Shown here: positions 1 through 8,892 of the stretch, in pieces | Position numbering within the stretch: position 1 is the first letter of the stretch | How the letters are laid out: every line of letters starts with the position of its first letter | Assembly (NCBI RefSeq): GCF_051175315.1 | Contig: NZ_CP195100.1 | Location: forward strand, 5,952,001-6,016,000 | Direction: 5' to 3' | Source: Tundrisphaera sp051175315 | Lineage (GTDB): Bacteria; Planctomycetota; Planctomycetia; Isosphaerales; Isosphaeraceae | Length of the DNA stretch: 64,000 nt | The notes under the pieces: generated by a model | The model's database searches: none | The model's input: only the letters and a program-made list of their open reading frames with translations | Told to the model about the DNA's origin: nothing | Program-made: the position numbers and the translations under genes

Positions 1-1120
1 TGAGGTCGCGGAGCAACGCGGCGGCGGGCCGGTCGAGGATCGGGCCGTGGCGGTCGTAGTCGGACTTGATCCGCCGGTGGCCGTCCCAGTTCAGCGCCCC
101 CTCCCCCATAGCGAACGCCCCGTTGTAGAGCGTGACGAACCGGACCCCTCGCTCCAGGAGCCGCCGTGCCAGCAGGCAGTTGCGGCCGAACGCGGCGGTC
201 AGGGGGTTGGCATCGTCGAGCCCGTACAGTTCCCGCGTGGCGGGCCCCTCGCCCGACAGGTCGCTCACCTCCGGGGCGCGGAGCTGCATCCGTGCGGCGA
301 GCTCGTAGGAGGCAATCCGGGCCGACAGGTCGGCGTCTCCGGGATAGCGGGCGAGGTGGTCGTCGTTCAGGACCTTCAGGAAGTCGCGAGCCGCGCGGTC
401 GTCCCCCTCGGACAGCCCGGCCGGGCGGGCCAGGTGGGGGATCGGCTTGTCGGCGTTGAAGGCGGTCCCCTGGTGGATCGCCGGCAGGAACCCCGCAGCC
501 CAGTTGGCCGGCCCCTGCTGGGGGACGCCCCGGGGGTCGGGGATCGCGACGTAGGCCGGCAGGTCCGAGGTCTCGGCGCCCAAGGCGTACGACGCCCAGG
601 CCCCGAGGCTGGGGAAGCCCTCGGTGGTGAAGCCGGTGCTGAGGAACATCTCGCCCGGGCCGTGGGTGTTCGTCTTGGAGGTCAGCGAGTGGACGAAGCA
701 CATCTCGTCGGCCAGCTCGGCCAGATGAGGCAGCAGGTCGGAGACCATCTTGCCCGACTCCCCGCGCGGTCGGAACGCCCAGGGGCTCCGCGCCAGGTTG
801 CCGTTCTCCCCCTGGAAGGTGACGAGCTTGTCGACGCCCGGCAGCGGTTGGCCGTGTCGCTTCTCCAACTCGGGCTTCCAATCCCAGGTATCGAGCTGGC
901 TGAGCGCCCCGGTGCAGAAGATCTGCACGACCCGCTTCGCCCGGGGAGGGTGGTGGGGGATGCCCGGTGGATGCTCACTCGCGAGGTCGCCCGCGAGCAG
1001 TCGTCCTTCGGCCAGCAGGGCGCCCAGGGCGATCCCGCCCAGACCGCCGGCCATCCCGCCCAGGAAGCGGCGACGATCCAGCAAGCAACGACCACCGGGG
1101 CTCAGGGTCGGGTCGGCCAT
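1..1120 (-). CDS. DUF1501 family protein (3' end outside window)
   Basis: This is a planctomycete DUF1501 protein, a sulfatase-fold family of unknown activity, usually exported. About 373 codons are visible and the frame runs open off the left edge. The ATG at 1120 begins MADPTLSPGG and leads into a Tat-like segment (DRRRFLGGMAGGLGGIALGA), then the family's usual stretch PRAKRVVQIFCTGALSQLDTW. Near the edge the protein reads RRLLERGVRFVTLYNGAF, a typical DUF1501 segment. It lies 24 bp downstream of the DUF1549/DUF1553 gene on the same strand, the standard pairing for these families, so the two are probably one transcript. The family is recognised with high confidence. The substrate is not known. 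Confidence 0.9.
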   Translation of the reverse strand, partial: MADPTLSPGGRCLLDRRRFLGGMAGGLGGIALGALLAEGRLLAGDLASEHPPGIPHHPPRAKRVVQIFCTGALSQLDTWDWKPELEKRHGQPLPGVDKLVTFQGENGNLARSPWAFRPRGESGKMVSDLLPHLAELADEMCFVHSLTSKTNTHGPGEMFLSTGFTTEGFPSLGAWASYALGAETSDLPAYVAIPDPRGVPQQGPANWAAGFLPAIHQGTAFNADKPIPHLARPAGLSEGDDRAARDFLKVLNDDHLARYPGDADLSARIASYELAARMQLRAPEVSDLSGEGPATRELYGLDDANPLTAAFGRNCLLARRLLERGVRFVTLYNGAFAMGEGALNWDGHRRIKSDYDRHGPILDRPAAALLRDL

Positions 1121-1144
1121 GGGCGGCGGGCTCCGGGGACGGAT

Positions 1145-3901
1145 TCAGGGGACGTGGAGGAATTCGTTGCTGTTGAGCAGGGCCCGGGCCAGCGTCGACC
1201 CGCCATGATCGCGGATCAGCATGGAGGCGTCGTTCCACTCCGCTTCCGTCGGGGATCGACCGAGGGTCAGGACGAAAGCCCGCTCCGCCTGCTCGCCGAA
1301 ATCCGCGCCAACCTCCCGCTCGACGCGGGCCGCAAGCCGGGCGGACTGGTCGAGCATGAACCGGCTGTTGAGCAGGTTGAGAGCCTGAAGCGGCGTGGTC
1401 GAGACGTTTCGCCTCGGGGCGACGAGTCCGCCGTCCGGACAGTCGAAGACGCCGAAGGTCGGGTCGGGCTGGCTGCGGGGCTTGAACTGGTAGACCATCC
1501 GCCGGAAGGCGTCGGGGCCGAGTTCGGCCCGTGGAGTGAAGACGGCGACGTAGTTGGTGTTCGGCTCCCACAGGCTATAGCCCGGCCCGCCCATCCTCGT
1601 GTCGAGCGAACCCGATGCGGCGAGGATCGCGTCCCGGATCTCCTCGGCTTCGAGCCGCCGGGGGGGGAACCGCCAGAGCAGTCGGTCATCGTGGTCCCGG
1701 GCCAGGCCCGACGCGTCGGGCCGGCTCGACTGGCGATAGGCCGCCGAAAGGACGATCAGTCGGTGGATCGGCTTGAGCCGGCCGCCGTTGGCCAGGAACT
1801 CCGAGGCGAGCCAGTCGAGCAGTTCGGGGTGCGATGGGGCGACGCCGTTGAAGCCGAAGTCGCTGGGCGTGGCGACGATCCCCCGGCCGAAGTGGTTCTG
1901 CCAGGCCCGGTTGACGTGGACCCGGGCGGGGAGCGGGTTGGCCGGGTCGGCGATCCACCGCGCCAGGGCCCGGCGCCGGTCGACCTCCGGGGCGTCGGCG
2001 GGCAGTTCGAGGCCGGGCGGGACGGCCAGGATGCCCCCCGGCACCACCGGCGCCTGCGGCTGCGTCGGGTCGCCGCGGCGGAGGATCCGGGTCGGGCCGG
2101 GCTGGGCGAACGTCCCGGCATAGACCGAGATCGTCGGAGACAGTTCGGCGATCCGCTTTCGGAGGGGGTCGCGGCGCTCCCGCAAGGCCCGATGCCCGGG
2201 CGACTCCTCGAAGCCCTCGCCGGAGCGGGCCCGATCGGCCGACGAGGCGACCGTTTGCCAGCGTCCCGGCTCGGTCTCCAGTTCAACCAGATAATCCGTC
2301 GGGGTCCGATCCTGGTACTTCCCCTCGCGATCCCGCCCCCAGACGACCCGGTCGACGGATTCGGCCTCGGGCCATTCCACCTGGAGCCAGCCCTGACCGT
2401 TGACGGCCGAGATCCAGCTTCGCCCGTTGCCGACCCGGCCGTCGTTGGCGTGTTCGAGCCGGTGGATGTCGGACCCGGGATAGGTCGACGAGGCGAGCGG
2501 CTTGCCGCCGGAAGCGGCCAGCGCCACGTTGCGGGGGGTCGGGCCGGCCGTCCAGACCTCCAGCTCATCGATGCAGGGCTCGATGCCGTTGTTGGTGGCC
2601 CGGGTCGTGAACCGGACGGCCCGGGCGCGGGCGGGCTCAAAACGCTCGACGTTCCGCCTCGGCGACACGGGAGGACGCGACGGCGTGGCGAGTTCGGGAT
2701 GGGCCAGCGGCTCGGCCTCGTCGAGTTCGCGGTCGATCCGGATCACCTCGGCCTCCGCCTCGGCCCGCTCGACGGCGCGGCGATCGGCATCGGGGGCGGG
2801 GAGGGCGCGATCGGCATGCTGGATCCCGGCGAGCAGGGACTGGAGCCGGTAGTAATCGGCCTGGCGGATCGGGTCGAACTTATGGTCGTGGCACCGGGCA
2901 CACTGGGCGGTCAGGCCGAGGAAGGCCGTCGAGGTCGCGGCGAGGATGTCGTCCAGGTCGTCGACCCTTTGCTGGAGCTGGGCCTCCGGGATGGCGTTGG
3001 TCACGACGTCGTGGGACCCGCCGACCAGGAAGCCGGTCGCGGCCCGCCCCAGCCAGTCGGCGTCGGGCAGGGCGTCGCCGGCCAGTTGCTCCTCGACGAA
3101 CCGGGCGAATGGGGTGTCGCGGTTGAACGCCCGGATCACATAGTCGCGGTAGGGCCAGGCGTTGGGCCGGAGTTGATTCGTCTCATAGCCGTGGCTCTCG
3201 GCGAACCGGACCACGTCGAGCCAGTGCCGTCCCCACCGTTCGCCGTGGTGGGGCGACTCCAGGAGGCGGTCGACGAGCCGTTCATAGGCATCGGGCCGGT
3301 CGTCGGCGACGAACTCGCGGACTTCCTCGGGCGATGGCGGCAGGCCGATCAGGTCGAAGCTGACGCGGCGGATCAGGGCCGCTCGTTCGGCCTCGGGAGC
3401 GGGTCGGAGCTGGGCCTTCTCCAGCCCGGCGAGGACGAAGGCATCGATCGGGTTCCGCACCCAGGCCGGGTCGCGGACTTCCGGGACCGCCGGGCGGCGG
3501 ATCGGCCGCAACGACCACCAATCGGGCCCGGCGCGCCGGGGTTGCAACGGCTCGACCTCGTAGGCGGCGCCGGAGTCGATCCAGGCGCGGAGCGCCGCGA
3601 TCTCTTCCGGCTTGAGCGCGCCGCTGGGCGGCATCTCGCCGGACTCGACCCGTTCGAAGAGGAGGCTGTCGGCGGACTTGTGCGGCTCGATGGCCGGCCC
3701 GGTCTCGCCCCCGGCCAGGGCCGCCGCCCGCCGGGACAGGTCCAGCTTGCCCTTCTTCGAATCCGCCGAGTGGCAGCTCAGGCAGCGATCGACCAGGAGC
3801 TCGCCCACCTTGGGCCCGTCCGAGGCCCTGAGGGCACCGGCAAACAAGGCGAACAGCAGACCGCCCCGGATGATGACGCGTCGCATCCTGATGTCCATCA
3901 T
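1145..3901 (-). CDS. DUF1549/DUF1553 planctomycete cytochrome protein with discoidin-like insert
   Basis: The protein has 918 residues and is secreted. A signal peptide (MRRVIIRGGLLFALFAGALRA after a short leader) is followed by a planctomycete cytochrome C domain with heme motif CLSCH near residue 40. A DUF1549 domain comes next, with a second CxxCH (CARCHDHKFD) near residue 335. An inserted F5/8 type C (discoidin-like) segment lies around 430-550, and DUF1553 forms the C-terminal third. I chose the ATG at 3901 because a GAGGGG sits 5 nt upstream. The ATG at 3886 is the alternative. These proteins pair with DUF1501 genes, as here, and are proposed to act in periplasmic polysaccharide or redox chemistry. 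That role is inference. The discoidin-like insert could bind carbohydrate. Confidence 0.9.
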   Translation of the reverse strand: MMDIRMRRVIIRGGLLFALFAGALRASDGPKVGELLVDRCLSCHSADSKKGKLDLSRRAAALAGGETGPAIEPHKSADSLLFERVESGEMPPSGALKPEEIAALRAWIDSGAAYEVEPLQPRRAGPDWWSLRPIRRPAVPEVRDPAWVRNPIDAFVLAGLEKAQLRPAPEAERAALIRRVSFDLIGLPPSPEEVREFVADDRPDAYERLVDRLLESPHHGERWGRHWLDVVRFAESHGYETNQLRPNAWPYRDYVIRAFNRDTPFARFVEEQLAGDALPDADWLGRAATGFLVGGSHDVVTNAIPEAQLQQRVDDLDDILAATSTAFLGLTAQCARCHDHKFDPIRQADYYRLQSLLAGIQHADRALPAPDADRRAVERAEAEAEVIRIDRELDEAEPLAHPELATPSRPPVSPRRNVERFEPARARAVRFTTRATNNGIEPCIDELEVWTAGPTPRNVALAASGGKPLASSTYPGSDIHRLEHANDGRVGNGRSWISAVNGQGWLQVEWPEAESVDRVVWGRDREGKYQDRTPTDYLVELETEPGRWQTVASSADRARSGEGFEESPGHRALRERRDPLRKRIAELSPTISVYAGTFAQPGPTRILRRGDPTQPQAPVVPGGILAVPPGLELPADAPEVDRRRALARWIADPANPLPARVHVNRAWQNHFGRGIVATPSDFGFNGVAPSHPELLDWLASEFLANGGRLKPIHRLIVLSAAYRQSSRPDASGLARDHDDRLLWRFPPRRLEAEEIRDAILAASGSLDTRMGGPGYSLWEPNTNYVAVFTPRAELGPDAFRRMVYQFKPRSQPDPTFGVFDCPDGGLVAPRRNVSTTPLQALNLLNSRFMLDQSARLAARVEREVGADFGEQAERAFVLTLGRSPTEAEWNDASMLIRDHGGSTLARALLNSNEFLHVP

Positions 3902-4050
3902 CCGGCCCCTCGACCACACCTGGTCCGCCCGGTCCACGAGGGTTCATCCTAACCAAATGATTGTTCAACACAAGGAGCCGGGACGGTTGCATCGGGACGG
4001 ATACGATGCGAAGCTCCGGGACCGAACCCCATCGACCCGGAGCCTCCATC

Positions 4051-5301
4051 ATGCCCTCCGCACGTTTCGCCGCCGCTTTCCTGGCCGGGCTGTTGCTCCC
4101 GGCCGCCTCCCGCGCCGATGGGCCGGGGCTGGCCCGCGCCACCCCGGAGATGCTTCGGGCGCCGCGGGTCGAGCCCGCCCCTGGCTTCTCGGCCGAGGGG
4201 ATGGAGGCCGTCTTCTACGATGCCCTACCCTGGAAGGGGAAGCCGACGCGGACCTTCGCCTGGATCGGCATGCCCAGGGTGGAGCCGGGGGCCAAGGTAC
4301 CCGGGATCGTGCTGGTCCACGGCGGGGGCGGGACGGCGTTCGAGGACTGGGTCCGGCTCTGGACCGGGCGGGGCTATGCCGCGATTGCCATGGATACCTG
4401 CGGCACGGTGCCGCGGGGCAGCTATGGCAAGTGGGATCGCCACGACGCCGGCGGCCCGCCCGGCCCTGACTTCGCCGCCTCCGATCAGCCGGTGGAGGAC
4501 CAGTGGCCCTATCACGCCGCGGCCGACTTGATCCTCGCCCACTCGCTCCTCCGGTCACGGCCCGAGGTCGACCCAAACCGGATCGGCCTGACCGGGATCT
4601 CGTGGGGCGGCTACCTGACCTGCCTGGTATCGGGCCTGGACGACCGGTTCAGGTTCGCCGTCCCGGTCTACGGCTGCGGCTTCCTGGGCGAGAACTCGAC
4701 CTGGAAGCCGGAACTGGAAAAGCTGGGCGAGCGGGGTCAACGCTGGCTCGACCTCTGGGACCCCAAGCATTATCTCCCCCACGGCAAGATGCCCAAGCTC
4801 TGGGTCACCGGGACCAACGACTTCGCCTATCCACTCGACTCGCTCATGAAGTCCGTCAAGGTTGCGGGCGGATCATCGACGCTCTGCATCCGGCCCAGGA
4901 TGCCCCACGGCCACGGCGGGGCCGGCGAGAATCCCGAGGAGATCCACGCCTTCGCCGACGGCATCCTCCGGGGCGGGAAATCACTGGCGAGCTTCGACTA
5001 TTTCGAGTCGGACGGGAACATCCTCTCGGTCGGATTTCGCGGGGAAATCCCCATCACCAAACTCGAATTGATGTGGACCAAGGACTCGGGACCCTGGAAA
5101 GATCGCCGATGGGAGGCCACGGAGGTCCCCATCACGGCGAAGGCCACGAATTTATTCGGCGACCCCATCAAGATCCCGGCGGGCACGGGGACAGCTCCGC
5201 TTCCGTTTGGTTCCACGGCAAGTTACTGGAACCTAACGGACCAACGCGGGTTGGTCGTTAGCAGCCGCTTCTGGCCCATCAAGACGGGCCAGGGCGACTG
5301 A
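4051..5301 (+). CDS. Secreted alpha/beta hydrolase (acetylxylan esterase / dienelactone hydrolase type)
   Basis: The protein has 416 residues. It starts at the ATG at 4051, which begins a clean signal peptide (MPSARFAAAFLAGLLLPAASRADG). An in-frame ATG at 3961 would place non-hydrophobic residues before it. The alpha/beta hydrolase signs are the oxyanion-side motif VLVHGGGGTAF, the nucleophile elbow GISWGGY and a late catalytic His region MPHGHGG. The C-terminal ~100 residues look like a beta-sandwich add-on similar to the end of PhoPQ-activated pathogenicity-related proteins. It is likely an exported carbohydrate esterase or peptidase-like hydrolase, with unknown substrate. It is transcribed divergently from the neighbouring DUF1549 gene and converges on the AsmA-like gene, 27 bp away. 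Confidence 0.8.
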   Translation: MPSARFAAAFLAGLLLPAASRADGPGLARATPEMLRAPRVEPAPGFSAEGMEAVFYDALPWKGKPTRTFAWIGMPRVEPGAKVPGIVLVHGGGGTAFEDWVRLWTGRGYAAIAMDTCGTVPRGSYGKWDRHDAGGPPGPDFAASDQPVEDQWPYHAAADLILAHSLLRSRPEVDPNRIGLTGISWGGYLTCLVSGLDDRFRFAVPVYGCGFLGENSTWKPELEKLGERGQRWLDLWDPKHYLPHGKMPKLWVTGTNDFAYPLDSLMKSVKVAGGSSTLCIRPRMPHGHGGAGENPEEIHAFADGILRGGKSLASFDYFESDGNILSVGFRGEIPITKLELMWTKDSGPWKDRRWEATEVPITAKATNLFGDPIKIPAGTGTAPLPFGSTASYWNLTDQRGLVVSSRFWPIKTGQGD

Positions 5302-5328
5302 AGCTGGGGACCGTGGAAGGGCCAGAAC

Positions 5329-8300
5329 TCACGGCTTCTTCCCGGGGTCGATCAGGTCGCGGCCCACCCCTTCGAGCACCTTCAGGGCGTCGTTGCCGAT
5401 CGAGCCCCTCGCCCCCGGCTTGCCCGGCTTGCCCGGTTTGGCGGCTCCGGGAACGACGCTCGGGAGGACCTGATCGAGCACGCCGTTGAGTTCATTCCGC
5501 ACACCTTTGCGGACCATGGTCTTGGCCGCATCGCGGAGGGCGACCTGGAACGCCTTCTTATCCAAGGCCGGGCGCGACAGGGTGCCGCCGATCGGGATCG
5601 TCACCTTGGTGTCGCCCACGATCTGATTGAGGGTCTTGTCCTTGCCGAGCATCTGGCCGGTGATCGGCATCTGGGCCCTGAGGGCCAGGGTCTGGTCGAG
5701 CCCGACCGAGCCGTCGAGTTGGACCTTGGAACCGCCCGGCACGTCGATCGACAGCCCGCTCTGGTTGACCCGGCCGTCGGCGATCAGGATCTTCAGGGTC
5801 TGGTCGAGCTTCAACTGGGGCGCGGCGATTCCGCCCATGCCGAGGACTTCGGAGACGAACGGGCCCGGCTGGAAGATGACGTTCTCGAATCGGGTCAGGG
5901 CATCGGCCTGGGTGAGCGTGTTGCCCACGATCGGGACGACCGCGGTGTTGACGACCAGGGAGAGCTTGCCCCGGACCTGGGTGGACTGGCTCAACACCGG
6001 TGCGATGTAGGTCAGGATGTCGTGCGAGACGACCTCGTTGATCGCGGCGCCGTCGATCCGCGACCCCCGGGCGATCCGCAGCCCCAGCCCATTGGGGTCG
6101 TCGAGGATCAGGTCGGCGTTGATGGCGACCTTGCCGTCGTTGAGCGTGGTCTGGATCGGGTCGAAGGCCGCTTTCCCGTTGCCGAGCCGGAGCACGACCG
6201 GGGCCGGCCCCAGGGTCATCCCGAACGCACGGGTCGAGGTCAGGTCCAAGCCGATCTCCCCGGTCAGATCCTTGAGGATCTGCGAGGCCGACTCGCCCGA
6301 CGCCCGGCCGGCCAGCTTGAATGCCCGACCCTTGCCCCGGATCTGGGCGTTCGGCTCGATCGAGGTTGCGACCATCTTGTCCAGCCCTTCCCACCGGGGC
6401 TCGATCGTCCCGCTCAGGTCGATGAACCGATCGCCGGTCAGGTTGGCGATGTTGCCCGCGACGACGAACTGGCCGAACCGGGTCTGGAGGTCCAGGGCAT
6501 CGAGGTGGAGGTAGTTGACGTTCGGGACGTATCCGCCCTTGGCGGCCAGCGAGACCGGGCCTCGGGGCGAGGTCATGACGAGGTGGTCGATGTTCATCCC
6601 GCCGTCGAACCGGAGGACGCCGTCCAATCCGCGATTCACGGTCAGGCCCGACGCCCACTTGCCGCCCAGGCCACGCGGCTCGGCCCCGGCCCAGACCACC
6701 AGCATCTGGTCGAGGGCCCCGAGGTCGCCGACCAGGTCGGCGCGGACCGTCACCGGCAGGCCTTCCTGGTTCAGGCCGCCGACCCGGATCCCTTCGTTCG
6801 CCAGGGCGATGGCGCCCGACGCCCCGGCGGCCAGCGGCATCAGGGTCAACTCCCCGGCCGTCATGTCGAGCCGGCCCTTGACGTCGAGGGCGATCCGGGC
6901 CTGGGCGGCCTTGGGATCGTCCGGGGTCAGGGACACGTGCAGTTCATCGAGGTCCTGGACCAGCCCGACGGCCGCCTTGGAGCGGCGGAAGGCCACCCGG
7001 GCCTCGGCCCGCGACGGGATCGGCGAGGTGAGCGGGACCGACGCCCCCGCGTTCAGGGCGAGCGCCTCCCCCTCGGCGGCGGCGTGGAGGTCGGCCTTGG
7101 CATCCCCGCCGTCGATCGCCACGCGGCCTTGAGCCCAGCCGTTCGGGATGCCGATGGGGGTGCTCGGGCCGTCGGCGGTCCCCTCGAACCGGACGCGGTC
7201 GCGGGCGATCGGGTCAGCGGTCAGGCCGGCGACCGAGAGGCCGGCGACCTCCGAGGCGAACCGGGCCTCGTAGGCCGTCCCCTTGTGGCGATAGTCCGCC
7301 TTGAACCGGGCCTGGCCGGCCACGGCGACGGCCCCCAGGTCGAGCCATTCGCGGAGCTGGGCCTCGGCCGCGGCGAGGTCGGCCGTCCCGTCCAGGACGA
7401 TCCCCCGCTGGAGGTCGCCGGTCGCGGTCGCATCCAGCCCGGCGGCGCGGATCGAGAACCGCTCGACGGCCACGTTCCCCCCCGATCGCGTGAAGGCACC
7501 CGAGAACGTGGCCGGGTCGCGCAGGGCCAGCGGCTTGCCCCGATCCTCGCCGGCCAGGTCGGCCAGGCTGGCCATGACCCGGAATCGTTCGGCCCCGTCG
7601 CCGGTCGCCATCTCCGCCTCGATCTTCGCCGTCCCCTTGTGCAGCGCGAGGCCGTCGCGGAGCGGGATCAGGTGAGGCAGCATCCGCGACAGGGCGGCGA
7701 GGTCGACGTGCCCATCCACCCGGGTCGGCGCCGTGGCCGAGGCCGGGATCGAGCCGGTCGCGCCCAGGGCGGCCACGGCGCTCTTGACGTTCAGTTCGTT
7801 GATCTGCCAGCCCGATGCGGACTCGGCCACGTCGCAGCCCAGAGCGACGCTCTCCAGCGACACGCGGTCGCCGCCCAGGATCGGCCCGTCCGCGACCGCA
7901 TCGCGCAGCTCGGCCGCGCCGCTGGCTGACCAGAGGCCGCCCCGGCGATTCGCGCCGAGTTCGCCGAAGTACCGGCCGCGGGCCGCGAGCCCGGCCTGGC
8001 TCACGGCGACCGGCCACCCCTTGCCGACGGCGTTCGCGCTGAGGTCGGCCGGGGTCCCCGCCTTGGCCCGGTGGTCGTAGGTGGCGTGGAGGTCGAGCGA
8101 TCGGTCCTTCTCGATCAGCGTCAGCGCGAGGTCGGCCGGCTTGGCCGGGGCGACGGTGAGCTTGCCCCGGAACGCCTCGGCGACGATCCCGCCCGGGACC
8201 TCCGGCGTCTTCACGCTGAACAGGCGCCCGGCGACGACCACCACGACCGAGGGGTCAGACGGCTCGGATTTCTTGGGGTCGCTGGGTCCGTTCAGTCCGG

Positions 8301-8718
8301 CCAAAGCATCCAGGACGTCGATCGAGCCGTCGGCCCGGCGCTCGACGTCGACCCGAGCCTCGTCGACCGTGATCGTGCCATAGTCGCCCTTCGATCGGAT
8401 CAGGGCGAGCAGGCCCTGATCGATCCCGACCTTCCGCGCCGAGACGACCATCTTCCCCTTGGGGTCGAACAGGGCGACATCACCCAGCTCGATCGGGCGG
8501 GTCCAGGACAGCGACGCCCGCCCAAGTTGGATCTTGCCCGGCTTGAGCTGGCCGTTCACGACCCGGACCAGCAGGAGCCGGCCCGGCCATGAGCCCAGCA
8601 GGGTCGGCAGGGCGACGACCAACGCCAGGGTCACGATGACCAGCAGCGCCGATCCGATCTGGATGCGACGCTTGAGCGATCTCGGGCGACGCGGGGTTGG
8701 GGCGGGGGGATGGTCCAT
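5329..8718 (-). CDS. Large AsmA/TamB-like envelope protein
   Basis: The protein has 1129 residues from the ATG at 8718 (MDHPPAPTPRR). A start at 8787 would add 23 residues of low-complexity sequence. A basic stretch (RSLKRRIQ) precedes one N-terminal transmembrane helix (IGSALLVIVTLALVVALPTLL). A long beta-rich, Gly/Asp/Ala-rich body without catalytic motifs follows, for example LLLVRVVNGQLKPGKIQLGR and LSLVVNTAVVPIVGNTLTQA. The C-terminus is Lys/Pro/Gly rich (AAKPGKPGKPGARG). This architecture matches AsmA/YhdP/TamB-type proteins, which form hydrophobic-groove bridges for lipid transport or outer-membrane assembly. The assignment rests on overall architecture rather than a hallmark motif. 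Confidence 0.68.
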   Translation of the reverse strand: MDHPPAPTPRRPRSLKRRIQIGSALLVIVTLALVVALPTLLGSWPGRLLLVRVVNGQLKPGKIQLGRASLSWTRPIELGDVALFDPKGKMVVSARKVGIDQGLLALIRSKGDYGTITVDEARVDVERRADGSIDVLDALAGLNGPSDPKKSEPSDPSVVVVVAGRLFSVKTPEVPGGIVAEAFRGKLTVAPAKPADLALTLIEKDRSLDLHATYDHRAKAGTPADLSANAVGKGWPVAVSQAGLAARGRYFGELGANRRGGLWSASGAAELRDAVADGPILGGDRVSLESVALGCDVAESASGWQINELNVKSAVAALGATGSIPASATAPTRVDGHVDLAALSRMLPHLIPLRDGLALHKGTAKIEAEMATGDGAERFRVMASLADLAGEDRGKPLALRDPATFSGAFTRSGGNVAVERFSIRAAGLDATATGDLQRGIVLDGTADLAAAEAQLREWLDLGAVAVAGQARFKADYRHKGTAYEARFASEVAGLSVAGLTADPIARDRVRFEGTADGPSTPIGIPNGWAQGRVAIDGGDAKADLHAAAEGEALALNAGASVPLTSPIPSRAEARVAFRRSKAAVGLVQDLDELHVSLTPDDPKAAQARIALDVKGRLDMTAGELTLMPLAAGASGAIALANEGIRVGGLNQEGLPVTVRADLVGDLGALDQMLVVWAGAEPRGLGGKWASGLTVNRGLDGVLRFDGGMNIDHLVMTSPRGPVSLAAKGGYVPNVNYLHLDALDLQTRFGQFVVAGNIANLTGDRFIDLSGTIEPRWEGLDKMVATSIEPNAQIRGKGRAFKLAGRASGESASQILKDLTGEIGLDLTSTRAFGMTLGPAPVVLRLGNGKAAFDPIQTTLNDGKVAINADLILDDPNGLGLRIARGSRIDGAAINEVVSHDILTYIAPVLSQSTQVRGKLSLVVNTAVVPIVGNTLTQADALTRFENVIFQPGPFVSEVLGMGGIAAPQLKLDQTLKILIADGRVNQSGLSIDVPGGSKVQLDGSVGLDQTLALRAQMPITGQMLGKDKTLNQIVGDTKVTIPIGGTLSRPALDKKAFQVALRDAAKTMVRKGVRNELNGVLDQVLPSVVPGAAKPGKPGKPGARGSIGNDALKVLEGVGRDLIDPGKKP

Positions 8719-8892
8719 GGCGGGCGAACTCCATTTCGGCGCGGATGGGCTTCCTCGCGGCCGGGCTCCGCCCGACCTCTCGCTCATTCACCAAACTCGG
8801 CGCATGGCGTCACAAGACTTGATCAATCAGCCTTCTCTGAACCCATTCGTGGTTTCAGCCGCCCGGGCGACAGAAGCCCGCGAAAAAGGCGG

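Noticed and set aside
47..3952. A 1301-codon plus-strand open frame over the first two genes
   Set aside because: It is antisense to clear DUF1501 and DUF1549 genes and translates to Arg/Gly/Pro/Val-rich sequence without motifs, an effect of high GC.
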